NCBI GenBank assembly: GCA_014925825.1
Contig: JACGCK010000001.1
Coordinates: 1,116,001 to 1,180,000, forward strand
Length of the DNA stretch: 64,000 bases
Source of the DNA: Pholiota molesta
Taxonomy: Eukaryota > Basidiomycota > Agaricomycetes > Agaricales > Strophariaceae
Direction: 5' to 3'
The notes beneath the pieces were generated by a model that was not told the DNA's origin, ran no database searches, and saw nothing but the letters and a program-made list of their open reading frames with translations. The translations under genes were made by a program, and so were the position numbers. Shown in pieces: positions 1 to 12,600 of the stretch (within the stretch, counting starts at the first letter, position 1; each line of letters starts with the position of its first letter).

Positions 1-575
1 CATGGCACAATTTGGTTCAATACGCACCCATGTTGCCCGTATCTGGCGCAGAACAGTTCATAACCTCAGGACCGATGTGTCCAGCATGGGCGAGGACCTC
101 GGCCATGACGCCATACTGAGGAAGAAACAGTCAGCAAAGGTGACAACGAATTCATGGAAGAGCGCATACCTCAAGGTTAGTGAGAGGAACACCGAATTCA
201 GGATAGTGAGCTTTGCTCAAGAAAAGGTTCCAAAGACCCTGTTTCTTCGCCTTCTCCTTCAACTCTGCAATTACGGGAATGATGGTCTTCCAACGTGTAG
301 CGGGATCGTCAGGCAATTGGGCATGAGCAAGCTTCGTCGCTGGAAGGATCTCATCCTATATGATGCATTAGGTTGGATGCTTTGAATACACCGAGTTGCT
401 ATACCTCGAGAAACTTGATAACTTTGGCCAATGTTTCCTTTGCGTATGGTGAGAACTTATCCTCGATCTGCCAGGTTGGATGATTATTGATACCTTCGGA
501 GCTATGCTAATGTTATCGACTCACCATAGCCCATGAGGCTTCGGAGGTATATGCGACGACAGGATGGGGAGACAT
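1..575 (-). CDS. acyl-CoA dehydrogenase, N-terminal part (cut by window edge)
   Basis: Flavin-dependent acyl-CoA dehydrogenase, introducing the alpha-beta double bond in fatty acyl-CoA. Four exons can be read on the minus strand: 525-575, 405-467, 170-355 and 28-115, all with GT-AG introns. The last visible intron runs off the window. The start is ATG at 575, giving a 17-residue first exon. The visible part is the N-terminal helical domain, including [20 protein letters not shown] and, at the end, [12 protein letters not shown], a signature of the ACAD10/ACAD11-like subfamily with long-chain substrates. The FAD-binding and catalytic regions lie outside the window. The subfamily assignment rests on recalled similarity of these motifs. 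Confidence 0.85.
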
Positions 576-1026
576 GGTAGTCAGAAATAGGGATGTGGAA
601 AGTAATTGGGTCCATCCTTGCAGGCATACTTTAAGATGTGGGGAACGGCACTTGAGTTGCCGGTTGCGTTAACCCCCTGACCGGCGCATTGAATAGCGGT
701 CCTAACACTCATCATCTATGCATGGGTTTATCACTTGCAAGAAACACTATTTACAAGACTTACTTGCATAAATATTAAACGACATGCACTTTGATCTCGA
801 CGGGCATTTCACATCGTTCATGGATATTGGAAGTACTACATATACTGACGTTGTTCTCATGTATCTAAAGGAGGTAATTATGTAGTGAGGAAGCGTATGG
901 TATTTGGAATGAAAAGGAATACGGGAACGCATATAAGTATGGCTACAAGAAGACTGTTGGTACTATGAGAGGAATAAATAGAGCACAAAACAAACCTAGG
1001 GAAATTCGAAATATGAAGTCCCACAC
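576..1026. other. intergenic region, no gene seen
   Basis: Holds the upstream region of the acyl-CoA dehydrogenase and the 3' flank of the zinc-cluster gene. The open frame at 747-932 (minus) has no recognisable protein features and no intron context, so I do not call it a gene. Confidence 0.6.
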
Positions 1027-4000
1027 CTAATGATGAGTCGGATCGTGAAGTTCGTTGATGGTATGTGTATCGCCTAGCGTGAAGGGAAGGTCTGGATCGT
1101 ATCCGAACGCGCCCGGGTCGTAACTCTGCCAGAGCCCATCCTGATCCCCTATTGGATATCCGCCTGAATTATAGTTCCTGATAAAGTCCAGGCCACGGAA
1201 GGGCAACCAGATGCTGCAAAAGATGACGATGGGGTGTAGTAGACAAACCCGAAATGTTTGTCGTCAAATCCGAGGTATCGTAGGTTCCATAGTTGTCAAG
1301 TGCAGATCCGTAGGCACCAAAAGAATTATTGTAAAGTGTTTGGTCAGAGCCTGCTCCGAATATTGCATGTTCGCCCCCATCCCATTGCTGTAGGTTAGAT
1401 TGACTTAATGTACTTGGCTGGACCCCGTAGTCAAATTCGTAACGATGTGGCGATGGGAGATGAGCAGGAGACAATGGTGACGCGAAATTATAATTGTTGT
1501 TCGGTGCCAACCGTGGACTAGGGTCTTGACTATGGTCGACGGAGAGAACTGGTGGCATTGAAGGAGATGGCAAATTAACCGATCCCGGTGAGCTGTGGGT
1601 GCTTGAGCCTGCACGAGCTGGACTCGAAAACGATTGATAGAAAGATCCAGTGGCCGAACGATCATGAGTTTCCGCATCATCAATCCCTCGTTTGCGTGAG
1701 GTCGACCGTGCTCTCTGGCCTAAAATAGAAATCAAAGCATTTAATCTACCATCATTACATTTTACCAAAAGAGAAATACGTACCACTATCCACGCGGTAA
1801 GGAGACACAGCAGCTAAACGTCTGTTGGAGGTCCCAGGTTCGCGAGACAATGTTCTTCTTGACCTCCCTTTTGCGATGCGTGCTGACTGCGCTGCTCCAG
1901 AACCAGGAGCGATAGTGACAGATTTGCGACGTTCATGAGCTGATGTGGCCGAGGGAGCATTCACAACATTCGAAGTTTGCGGAGTTGTCGAGTTGGAGGG
2001 CTTCTCGCGAGGGCCATGTGCTATAGCTGCGTTGGCAGTATTAATGAGATCAATGAGCAGTTCCTTGAATTTCCGGGCTCCGGGCCATTGGCCTTCCCAA
2101 GACTCCAAAGCGACTAATGTACTTTTTGCTTCGTCCATGGCGGCGGTCGCAGCACGTGAATCAGATGCATGCATGGCATATAATAGGACGATGACAGCTG
2201 AGCTGAAGAGATGCTGAATGAAGAAGGCCAGGTGATGAGAAGCTGGTACGACGTGCTTCATCGAAGGTGCGAGCCTAATGCAAGAGCGAGCAGATGACAC
2301 AGCTTTCACAGTTGATTTAGCTGTTACTGGTTGATCGCGTTTGACGGGGAGTAGATTTCGATGAAGGGTAGTCAGAATGGAGTAGTAATGGCTGCATAGA
2401 ACAGCACCCATGGAGTGTTGTTCCTCTGTCTCCGATTGAGACTTGAAGACCATTGGTAACTCGTCGCACCATTTCGTGAGTTCGGTGTCCAAAGATTCCA
2501 CTGTTCGTTGAAGGTCGGCTTTTCTCTCGGGTTCCAAATGGTCCCTGCAATTTTCCAGTGCATAGACTTGTCGGAGAACACGGCCCCCAATTTCGTAGAG
2601 CTTGATCAGAGCGACAGTCCCAGCCATTGAAAATGGTTGTCTCTGAGACATAGGGGCACCTGAAAAGTACTCTGGTAGATGCACGTCGTCAATTTCCACC
2701 GGCAATTCGGCATCGCAATCAGAATCATTGACGCCTAAAGGACGACCGAGGGCAAGGGCAAGCATGCGGTCTAGGGTATAAACACCCCACCAGATCTTTC
2801 TTCTGGTTTCCTTTTCGACGGGGCTAACGAGGAGGCGTCGAGGAGAACGCTATATGAAATGGACACGAGGTGAGAGACCAGTACATAAAAAGGATAAACA
2901 AAAGCTGTTTCTTACATGAAGGCCCAAATCCTGTCCGGACCGTACGGCCTGTCCGATGAGTATCCATGCTTGAGGAAGCAATTGACTGAGCACAAGAATG
3001 ACGACATCAGGATGAAGCATTGAACGTGGGCGACTTGGATATTAGGATGACTGATGTATTGAAGCACGAGCGCCCTAGAAAAGCGGAGATTGAGCGCTAT
3101 GTCATGCCAGCATCATATGGAGAGTATTACTAACGCACCTTTCGTAGTAAACCATACCCATTCCACCATCATCATGGCGGTCTGATGTTGTCAAACGGGG
3201 GTCTTCAACCAAATTGGCGGCGCAGGCAAATAGGGAGAACATAAGAGACAGGAATGCCGTCTCATTGCGAACCATTTCAAGGTCGTGCGTGTTATTCATG
3301 ATGACATTGTACCGCCGCATAAAATCGGGCTTATCGATCACTGGCATAAGAAAATGAAACCGCAAAAAATATGCAGCTACCTGAGGAGAATGAAAATTGA
3401 TTTCAATCGGTAGCGGAACGATGTTGTGAAACTCACGAGCTTATCGGCTAAGTCACGATCAGGAAATTCGACCTCCTCAGGACCAGGGAGAGCACGTATT
3501 TTTCCAAAAAATACGGCGGCAGGGAAATAAAGTTTGTTCACGCTTGGACCTGGTGCTTGGGGATCCTCTTCCATTGGAGATATACGGTGCAGGGGCGAAG
3601 ATGTCAATGCTCGGAAAGATTGGATGAGAGACATAGTGGATGAGCCTCCAATCCATCGCATATGGCCGTATTCATCAAGTGCAAGTTGACCGAAGAGTTC
3701 GCTGACTTCATCATCTGCCTTGGTAGAAGGTGGTGATGGTGTGGTTGTAGGGGCTTCGGCGGTGGCTTCCGCAGCTTGAAGCTTGGGTGCTATGGAGCGC
3801 AATATGGCAGCCGCTGGTGCCAAGGCCTCTGGATTTATGGCTTCAGGGGCGGAGCCATTGGAAGAGCCGTTGGAAGAACTGTTCGCAGAAGGTGCCATTT
3901 GCTCAAGAGCTGGGGCGATTTGCGAGAAGAGAGATTCCATGTGGAGCAACCGAGCTTCAAGTTCTTGAACATAGCTATAGTAAATGGATCAATTCATACA

Positions 4001-4366
4001 TGCAGTACGCAGAAAGTGGAAGCAACGCACTGTCTGCTCAACGCAGCCCTATCTTTCGTCTGGAGCCAAGTACACTGCGACCCAGACATTGAGCATTGGG
4101 AGCAGGTAGGCTCGCATCCGTCACACTTAATCTTCTTTCGTCTGGCAGGAAAGGAAAGTGGCAACAGAGGTGACAGTTGGTGAGCGCCGATAACTTTGGG
4201 GAAAGGTATGAATGACATACCTGCAGCTTTCGCAAGCTCGCCATACTCGTCTCCTCTGGAGTTGCAGAGGCTTAGCAGCGACATCGTCGAGCATTGTTTC
4301 GTCTTCTTCTGATTGTTTCTTCTTCGTCTGTTGAGCCACGGAGGAGGAATCCTCGCCCTTGGCCAT
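1027..4366 (-). CDS. Zn2Cys6 fungal-specific transcription factor (one frameshift)
   Basis: Sequence-specific nuclear regulator of about 930 residues. The start is ATG 4366. An acidic N-terminus is followed by a Zn2Cys6 cluster with spacing CX2CX6CX6CX2CX6C, split by an intron after the second Cys codon region. A linker/coiled coil (HYVQELEARLLHMESLF) comes next, then a Ser/Ala-rich stretch and the fungal trans regulatory domain (KIWWGVYTLDRMLALALGRP). The C-terminus is Ser/Pro-rich and ends HDPTHH. At about 2978 the frame slips: the conserved LPQAWILIGQAVR segment is found one base out of frame with the exon before it. The last intron (near 1210-1245) must use a weak donor, or it is slightly misplaced. 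Target genes cannot be told from sequence. Confidence 0.85.
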
Positions 4367-5322
4367 TGTATGGAGATGTAGGTAGTGGATGAGACAAACC
4401 AGGGCGATTGGCCAAAATGGTCAAAGGGCACACGGAGGACACACGTGAGCGGGGTATCTAATCGGGCCGTACTCCTTGGCCCTTTCCTCAAAAAGTCAAG
4501 TAGAATGCTGAGTTGAAGGGGAAAGGGCCCATCTTAATCTCTTTATATGTATAACAATACCATAGGGCATTAATATCCTCCGTCCCCGTGTCTCATGAGT
4601 AATGACAGTTATCGGCATGAGGCTGTGGTAACCAGACTTCTCTACGGTAAACTCGGTATATGAATTGACGAATCGATAACAGGCTGTTCTCACCTGGTCC
4701 TCTATGCCACAGCCTACACGCTTGTGAGCGGTGGTTAAAAAAGAAAACATGTGTGCGCTAGAAATTACTTATCTTGGGATTGCCGAAGGTTATCTCGTCT
4801 TGTTTTCGAAGTGTCTTTTCACCAGCATGCCGAAAACATACTCCGGCTCGGACTGCTTGTTAAACAATCGCGCAACTTCTGTTCTTCTGCAGAATCGGAT
4901 TATCGGGTGTGCGATCCTATTCCGATGACGCAGTTGCCGCTCAGGCTCAGTAGTAAGGGATCAAGTTGACAGCTAATTTTTTTGCTGCACTATTATGGCA
5001 TCCAAGTCTTCGTTTTTTTTGGGAAAGCCATTCGATAAAGATCACTTTGGTAAGTAATCGGTAGCGGTCAATGTCCGATTCAGAGGTATAATCTGGTATA
5101 ATCTTATTCAAATAGCGATAAGGATGACGAATAGTATGATGGGTCATTCTATGGTCATGTTCAACAAGCCTGAGGTACGTAGAGAGGTATCGGAATGTTG
5201 ACTAGTGCCCTAGTGCCAGTGGCACTCTTGCCATATATGTCTGTCACGTGGTAATGTTTGCTCTAACCATCGGTGGGATTCACTAGGTGTGACAAACAAA
5301 CCATACTTTGCCCTCTGACGCC
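4367..5322. promoter_or_regulatory. long divergent upstream region between the transcription factor and PABPN1
   Basis: About 950 bp separate two divergent start codons, much longer than other divergent spacers in this window. CACGTG hexamers occur at 4442-4447 and 5245-5250, the second about 80 bp before the PABPN1 start. Short open frames here show no splice context or recognisable protein. A long upstream region would suit a regulated transcription factor gene, but that is inference. Confidence 0.4.
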
Positions 5323-6211
5323 ATGGCAGACGTTGAAGACACTCAACCTACGACACATGACAATGCCGACCCTCCGATAGACGACAGCGAAGATGCTGAA
5401 TCAAATGTATGTTCTTTCTTATACTGAAACTGCTTACAGCGAATTCAATCATGCAATTTTTGTAGGAAATCCTATTAATGAAGCAAAGAGTGGCGGAAAT
5501 GGAGAGGGAAGCCAATAAGCTAAGAGAACTGCAAGCAGCAGCAGAACAAGCGGCGCACTCAGCAGACGAAACTGGTGGCTCCATGGAGACGGATGAGGAT
5601 AAAGCAAACGCCGACAATCGAAGTGTATATGTTGGGAACGTGAGTCTCATTGAATCAGTCCACTGACTATTCATATTGATGGACGATGTCGCCCAGGTCG
5701 ATTATGGTGCTACTCCAGAGGAGATTCAAGGCCACTTCCAAGCCTGCGGAACAATTAACAGAGTAACGATTCTCTGCGACAAGTTCACAGGTCACCCAAA
5801 AGGGTATGTCGAAACACTCATGCCCATTAGTTTAGATTCTAATCTTAATGCCCTAGTTATGCATATGTTGAATTCTCAGAGCCAGAGCATATTGATGCAG
5901 CTGTCGCCCTGGATAATTCACTTTTCCGAGGTAGATTAATCAAGGTGCAATTGCTTCGCTTATTGTATCAAGCAAACTTATTTATATTCCTTGTTCTTTC
6001 ATGAGGTTACTGCAAAGCGCACTAATGTTCCTGGATTCAACCGTGGAGGAGGTCGAGGTCGCGGCCGCCCGGGCTATAGAGGAGGGTATAGAGGTTATGC
6101 AGGTTACAGCCCATACAGAGGGAGCCGTGGCAGGTGAGTTTGTTTTTGTTTCCTTGCCATGCTCTATGTATCTGACTGATATTCCACAGGGGTCGGGGTC
6201 GCGGATTTTAA
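5323..6211 (+). CDS. PAB2: nuclear poly(A)-binding protein (PABPN1/Pab2 type)
   Basis: Binds nascent poly(A) tails in the nucleus and acts in polyadenylation and RNA turnover. Six exons: 5323-5406, 5466-5639, 5697-5803, 5857-5944, 6006-6133 and 6190-6211; all phases agree. Order of parts: acidic N-terminus, an alpha-helical coiled segment ([20 protein letters not shown]), a single RRM with RNP2 SVYVGN and RNP1 KGYAYVEF, then [11 protein letters not shown] and an Arg/Gly/Tyr-rich tail with RGRGRGRGF at the end. Helix, one RRM and RGG tail together are diagnostic of PABPN1 rather than the four-RRM cytoplasmic protein. An intron splits the RRM directly after RNP2. No frameshift is needed. Confidence 0.93.
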
Positions 6212-6580
6212 TTTATAGCTAGCTTCTTAGCACCTGCCCGTGTAATCTGTTGTGCTCGCCACCTCCCATGCATTGCTTAGCGCCGAATGTTTATTGCATT
6301 TGGTCGGAGGCTATTTCGCATTTTATTCTATTTGTTTTTTGCTGTACGATACCAAAAATCCCTGGCTTGAACATACATTACCATAATACAAAATTCAACT
6401 TCGTCCAAAGCTTTCTGTACCGATGCCAGCATTATTTATGCGCAATTGTTCGAATCGATTAGAATCGACCTTGGTAGTGTAATGCACGCTTCAAGTGCAA
6501 ATTGACCCGCATTACGTAAGCGAAAAGCGCGACACTTGTTCGTGAGCACCTGTTGCTGCTAACAACTTTACCCAAACGCG
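6212..6580. other. intergenic region between PABPN1 and bL19m
   Basis: Tandem spacer of 369 bp with an AT-rich 3' flank of PABPN1 and the short upstream region of the next gene. I see no gene. Confidence 0.6.
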
Positions 6581-7104
6581 ATGTTTTCCGCTGTCTGCAG
6601 GGCATCCGCCCGGTCTATGTCGACAAAAGCCCCACTATCCAGTGCAGCGACAGCTCCCTATCCATTCTCGAAAACTGCGTTGATCCCTCCACCTCTCCCA
6701 GTCAAAGCGACTCCCGCTCTTCAGAAGGGAAAAGGTCTCATGCATCACCTCCGTCAAAACCTGTTCACGCCGGAAAAGCAGGTCATGATGCGCTCGCTAT
6801 TCTCAAGAAAGTCGCCGACGCAGCTACGCGTCGGAAGCATCGTTTCCGTCATTTCCACTCAGGCTCCTACCGTATTCAATGGCGTGTTAATTGCCATCAG
6901 ACGACGGGGGCCAGACTCGTCGATTCGAGTGCGAAATATCCTGAATCGTACTGGAATCGAAATGCATTCTTCCCCAATTCACCACACCTGAAGGAGATCA
7001 AGGTCTTGCGCCAACCGCCGAAGGGATCTATGAGAAGGGCGAAGTTGTACTACTTGCGGGACTCACCAGAGAAGATGAGCATGCTTGCTGGAGGCAAGAA
7101 CTAA
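6581..7104 (+). CDS. MRPL19: mitochondrial large-subunit ribosomal protein bL19m (one frameshift)
   Basis: Structural protein of the mitochondrial large ribosomal subunit. It is a single uninterrupted exon from ATG 6581. The first 60 residues are rich in Ser, Ala and basic residues, as expected for a mitochondrial targeting sequence. The L19 fold follows: RVGSIVSVIS, GVLIAIRRRGPDSSIRVRNI, then NSPHLKEIKVLRQPPKGS and RRAKLYYLRD. The first two motifs lie in one frame and the last two in another; the switch is at about 6966, where one base is missing between EM and FFPNSPHL. Taken literally the frame stops early after HSSPIHHT. The conserved C-terminal half shows which frame is right. Confidence 0.9.
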
Positions 7105-7617
7105 TGGTGAGCTGTATTCTGATTTTGCTTTGACCTCCAAATTCTGAATTGTCTGCTGTGCTTTCCAGTATCCTTTGCGACATTGACACGATGGCAATAT
7201 TACCTTCAGGGCTATCCATAATATATGTTGACCAGTGTATCCAACCCCGGGAATCTCGGAGCATTTCTATCTGAAATTTACAAGGTATATAAACTGATTT
7301 GTCCTGGCCACATATGCAGACAGCAAGCTGCCCGTATCGGATACTTATAACAAGGATATAACGGCTATTAGTCCATTTACATTTCATTCCTGCAGTCACA
7401 CACTATAGTCCTTAAATACCCTCATTGAAATAAACTACTTTGTGCTGACTAGTACTCTTACTCAAATGGCGAATGTGATGCTTGTGGAGAGATGTGTGCG
7501 AAAATGGCAATAATTCAGTACCTATGCAAACGTTACCGCTTACGGCACTCTTTACACAGCTCTCATCATCGTTGGCAATTGCCAGAGGCCTTGCGCAATT
7601 TCAGCTTATACTCATCT
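7105..7617. other. intergenic region, no gene seen
   Basis: 3' flank of bL19m and upstream region of the Ivy1-like gene. An open frame from 7492 runs into the next gene in frame, but the first start codon giving a plausible N-terminus (MAPGRARSL) is at 7618. I treat the upstream part as leader. Confidence 0.5.
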
Positions 7618-9450
7618 ATGGCTCCCGGTCGAGCTCGCTCTCTGCGAGAGCTTGCATTTGGTTCTGGTAAACGCGCAATGTCTCCAGGCCCGCCCTCGCC
7701 TACGTACTCGGATGCAACGAATGCATCCGCAATGAACTTTGGGTCTAATGGGCCAGAGAAGATCATCACCCGCAGTAATTTGAAATCGAGTCTTCAAGCA
7801 TATGAAGATGTGCGCATTCTCTTGATCTATTCCAGACGCGAAGTCTAATCTTCTATCGTTACTTCCAGCTTGTCAATAGTTGTGCAACTTATCGCTCGGC
7901 GCTTATCACTATGTCCAAGGCAACAGGAGGACTCGCGGACGCTATGGAGAGATGCAGCGGGTGAGTTGTATCTATAATGCGATATCAGCATTCATGTGTA
8001 ACAATATATGATCGTGTTAGTTTGAAGGGCCCAACATATGAAGCTGGAACCAGGCTCCAAGCGGCGGCAGGAATGCATCACCTCACAAGCAATCTTTGGC
8101 ACGTTTTGGTGCGCCTACATACCTCTTCCTTTGATCTATCTCACTGATTTGTACTGAATGGCGTAGTCCGAATCTCTAGATAAGAACTTCGAGAAACCCC
8201 TCAGACAACACCTCGATACTTATCGAAATGTCGTTAATGTGCGCCTATATTGAGTGTCTGTAGTTGCTGTTCTGTTTTGATGATATACTACAGGAGCGTT
8301 CGCAAAACTACGAAAAGGCACTCCGAGAAAAGAGTCATTTGATACGTGAAACCGAAATGCGTAGTCTGAACAAGAAACAACGAAGTAAGCACAGCACCTC
8401 CTATGCATTTTTGCCAATAGCGTCCCAACCCTACCTTATAGACCTTCAGAGCTTCCGTGAAGCTCTTTCTGTGCTCCAGCGCCAAGTAGATGAACTCGAC
8501 GAATTGAAGCTGTCCCATTACCAAGAGATCATGGAACACGAAGAAGAGGTATGGGACCAAGTTCAAAACAAAGTACGTCTGCCAAATACCCACTCGGTTC
8601 CCAATATTGACTCGGCCAAGGTCTGTGTTCTCGTGCGCTCTGAGATGGATGTGTTCGACCGCATTACGCGAAAGCGTACGTGACTTCTCATTTATGATGT
8701 CATGCGCAGGACCCATGCTCATCTGGCTATACGAAATTAACAGCTCAGATCCTATTATCGAACCGATGTTGCAGTCCGTACCCGACCCTTTCGACTCATA
8801 CGGCCACCGCAGGCCGAAGATCAGATATTCAGCATCCTGGCGCCGCTCTCTATCATGACAGGCATGTCCACGACCTCGTCCAGTCCCCTGGCAGGCACTC
8901 CGGAGCGCGACGGCATTGATTCTTTGCCCTCTGCTACAAACAAAATTACGTCCTGGCTACCGTCGACTGATAACGTCGTCTATGCACCAGATCCCACTGG
9001 CTGGGCTTCTATGTCGTCGCCTTCTCACACACCTCCGCGCTCTGTATCCCCAACTACCATCTCGCCACCTAACGGCAGCACTACACCGCGGAGACACTCC
9101 TCGCCGCCATTGCGCAAGACCGAATCGAAACTGCGCTCAGTGCTATCGGTGATCGAGGAGGGCAAGTCTCGCCCAGAAGGCGCGCCAGCAACGCCACACC
9201 ATTACCTCCTTTGGTCACGAATGCCACTGCGCGTCCCCCTGATCCCAACCATGACGTAGGCTGGTACTCTGCGTACGGACAATCACCGTATGAACACAAC
9301 CCCGAGGACGGCCAACTGACGCCACGAAGTTCGACGCCGTTCTCCTCACAAGCATCATCACCGCCGAATCCAGTCCCAGTCGCAGACTACGCCGATCGCG
9401 TTATAGATCGCCATGAAGACCGTGCGCAAGTCGCATCCATCGCCACATAG
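7618..9450 (+). CDS. Ivy1-like phospholipid-binding (I-BAR) protein (two frameshifts)
   Basis: Probable homologue of yeast Ivy1, an inverted-BAR protein of the vacuole/endosome membrane that binds phosphoinositides and the Rab Ypt7. Exons: 7618-7809, 7869-7960, 8021-8108, 8167-8238, 8294-8384, 8442-8572, 8621-8679 and 8744 onward. The helical core reads ITRSNLKSSLQAYED, LKGPTYEAGTRLQAA, FEKPLRQHLDTYRNVV, SFREALSVLQRQVDELDE and HYQEIMEHEEEVWDQV, consistent with a long antiparallel helical bundle. The C-terminal third is Ser/Thr/Pro-rich and probably disordered. One base is missing near 8804 (between DSYG and PQAEDQIF) and one near 9161 (after VIEE); the second fix leads to the stop at 9450. 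The helical bundle is clear; the Ivy1 name is from recalled similarity. Confidence 0.7.
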
Positions 9451-9690
9451 CTGTGATTTCTTTCTATGTTTGTATGTATCATTATATCGTCTATGCATTT
9501 AGTACATTATTATTCTACTTTTTTCGGTTTCTATGGACATTTTTTATGTACCCCTTCGCCCTTCCATATCATTATTATCTGATATTTCCAATCGATACCA
9601 GATTTTTTCTTATCGTCAATGAGGAGGGAATATTACTGCATGCGAATCCAGATGAATTGCATAGTATAATGGCATTGCCAAAGCACGCAA

Positions 9691-12600
9691 TCAGGAACGC
9701 TCCTGTTGCTTTGAGGTGCTTGGTGCTATGCCATATTCTTCGAGCACAGCGCTGCTGACGGCCGCTGGGCTCTTGAACACAAATCAGTACCTGATGCCGT
9801 TTTAGGGAACGCGATAACGTCGCGGATCGACTGCGTGTTGCATAGTATTGCCATGATGCGATCGAATCCTATTGGCAAAAAGCAAAAGCAAACCAGGAGG
9901 TGATCATGAGCCTGTTGTTTATGGTGTTGCAGACGAAGCAGGGGAGAGGGTAAAGAAACGGGTCGCGTGCACCACCTAGAGCGATACCCCCATGGGGCGG
10001 CGCGCCGCATTTGAGAGCGTGTAGCAGTTGGTTGAACGGCTCCTTCTCAGAATCATTGAGCTAGAGGAGTTTCCAACAACACGATCAGTCAGGATTTCAG
10101 AACCATAAATTGGGGTGCGAAATGCCAATACGATTGCACTTAGAAGACAGATGAAAAAAAAAGACACGCACCTGCAATACCTGTGTGAAGATATAATCCT
10201 GCATTGCGGCGTCGTGTATACGGACAGAACCGCCGCCAATCTCCACGCCGTTCAACACGAGGTCGTAGTGTTGCCCGCGAACCTATACATGGGCATGCCG
10301 GATATGAATATGATTAGATAGACGTATAAAGGAACAGATATATAGATGGGTGATGAAATGAACGAATGCACAGATATCAGGGTTGCACGTAAAATTCCAG
10401 GATGGTGACGATGATGATGATAGATGATCGACAGGACAGCGCATGCGTACCTCTTCTATGTCTCCGCGGTATAGGCTTCGATGTCTTCCCACATAGGAGC
10501 CGTGAAGGGGTGGTGCGAGCTGCTCCAGCGGCCGTGCGCGAGGTGCTCCTTGTCCGCATCGTCCCGCGTGAAGAGCGGAAACTCGGTCACCCACAGGAAG
10601 TGGGGCTCGGTCGATATCGCGAAGTCACCTTCAGGCAAGCAAGCAATGACATGAGTATGTATATTCCAAAAGGAATAAACGAAAATAAAATAAAAACCCA
10701 CCGCGAGTCTGGGCGAGTTCTGAAATCAGCAGGCGTGCTCTACCGAGGCTGTAGACCCACCCTAGTCCAGGAGCCCACGGTCAATCTCACGAAGGAAAAG
10801 AAGTAAGAGAAGCCCGGGCGCACGTACCGTAGGTCTGCGCGGCCGCGCTGCCAGCCAGACATCGTCCCCAGCGCGCAGCTTCAGCGCGCTATTTATGGCC
10901 ACCTGTTCTGCGGGACTCACGCTCTTGAGAACGTGAGAAGCGAACCCACTGCTTTGCAGCCAAGTGTCGCGGTTCGATTCTGCAAGGGTGACGCGCTCCT
11001 GGGTAATCAGCAATTCAACGTGGGGACGGCCGTCAGTGTGCGCGTGTCTACGAGGGAAAGAAGCAGCGTACCGTGCCCGCGCTGGCGCCCAAAGCCTGGG
11101 ACGCTTTCTTGAAGGTCGAGCCGTCTCCAGACTTGCGGATGACGATGCACTCAAGGATGGGGTCGGATGGCGCCGAAGGAGTGGGCGCCTGATTGACAGA
11201 CAGAAGATCGCTGAGATTGATGATCTAAGCAATAGACATTGCCGCAGGGAACAGGAAATCAATACAGTTGCTTCCTCGAGGCAAACAAGCTTTATCTATA
11301 TGTGCGCACCTCCAGCCCAAAACGAGTGTCCGGTTTATCAGATCCGAACTAGAAACGATCGAAGAAAAGAAGGTGGGTTTGTTTGAGTCCAAATTGTTTC
11401 GTGTGGGAGAGATGGGAGGGGGTTGGGGGCGTTATCACTCACGCGTGTCATGGCGTCGTGGTAGGTCATCACCTGGAAAGATTCAGGGAGCTCTATACCC
11501 TGCACATCCTTCCAGATTTTGCGTACCAACCCTTCGGCGACATCGCGGACCTCTCGTCCGCCGATCCTCCAATTTCGTGCTGCATCGGTACCTTCGGACG
11601 AGGCGTCCTCACCCCATGAAACGAATGCCATTTCGAGATCGACCTGGGTGAACTCCGGCTGCCTATCCTTGCGACCGTCCTCGTCGCGGAAGCATTTGGC
11701 GATCTGGAAGTACTTGTCGACTCCGCCTGAGCAGATGAGCATCTGCTTCGGCTGCTGGGGTGACTGCGAGAGGGCGTAGAAGACGGGCTGGTGGGGGCCA
11801 TCGTCAGTAGAAGACGGCGGCCGAGCTGGAACGAGGAACTCGCGCGCTCCTTCGGGCGAGGAACGTAAGAGCGCGGGCGTCTCTACTTCTGTAAAATCTA
11901 ATCATGGGATTAGTGTACCGAAATGGAGTCGATCACACGAGAAAAGCGCAAAGACCTTGATCGTGGAGCACATTGCGAATGATGTGAGCGACGCGACTTC
12001 GTTTTTTAATATTATCTGAAAGAGCTGTGCGGCGGAGGTCGAGATATCGGTACCGTGCACGGAGCTCCTCGCTCGGCTAGATAGAGGGAGCAGATGAGAA
12101 CAGCTGACGTATAAGGGGTAGGAATAGAATAGAACAGCTCACGAGATTGAATGGGTTTGAAGGGAGAAACGGCATATTATTATGATCTGCTGGATTGAGC
12201 AGCCTCACCGAGTCGACGTGGACATCAATTGCGCCAGTAGTTCCCTTTGGGATGAGGCATGAGTCAGAACTGGTCATGGATTTATTTTGATATGGACTGA
12301 CAGGTTTTCTGGCTTCGGCAGGCCGCAGCGCTACGGTACCCTGGATTAGGACAGCAGATTCCACGGGTATGTGCGCCAGGGCAGACCAAGCGGGACCCTG
12401 GAGATGATCGACGAGGAGCTGGGTGGCGCCATACGAGTCCTTGAGCTGGAAAAAAGACTTGTGGACGGACTTGACCTTGCTGTGCGCGACAAAGGGTGAG
12501 CTGGAGGGTGGGTGAATGGGGCAGATGTGGTAATCACCGCTCAGGAAGTAGCCAGCCCGTTAAAATAACTCGCGAGCCCGCATCGCCAGCAGACAAAGAG

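Noticed and set aside
9453..9758. 101-codon plus-strand frame rich in Tyr and Phe
   Set aside because: AT-rich 3' flank between two convergent genes; no start context, no conserved sequence.
10283..10594. Minus-strand ORF inside the AspRS locus as a separate gene
   Set aside because: It contains the AspRS exon piece RGDIEEVR in the correct frame; it is explained by a missing base in AspRS.
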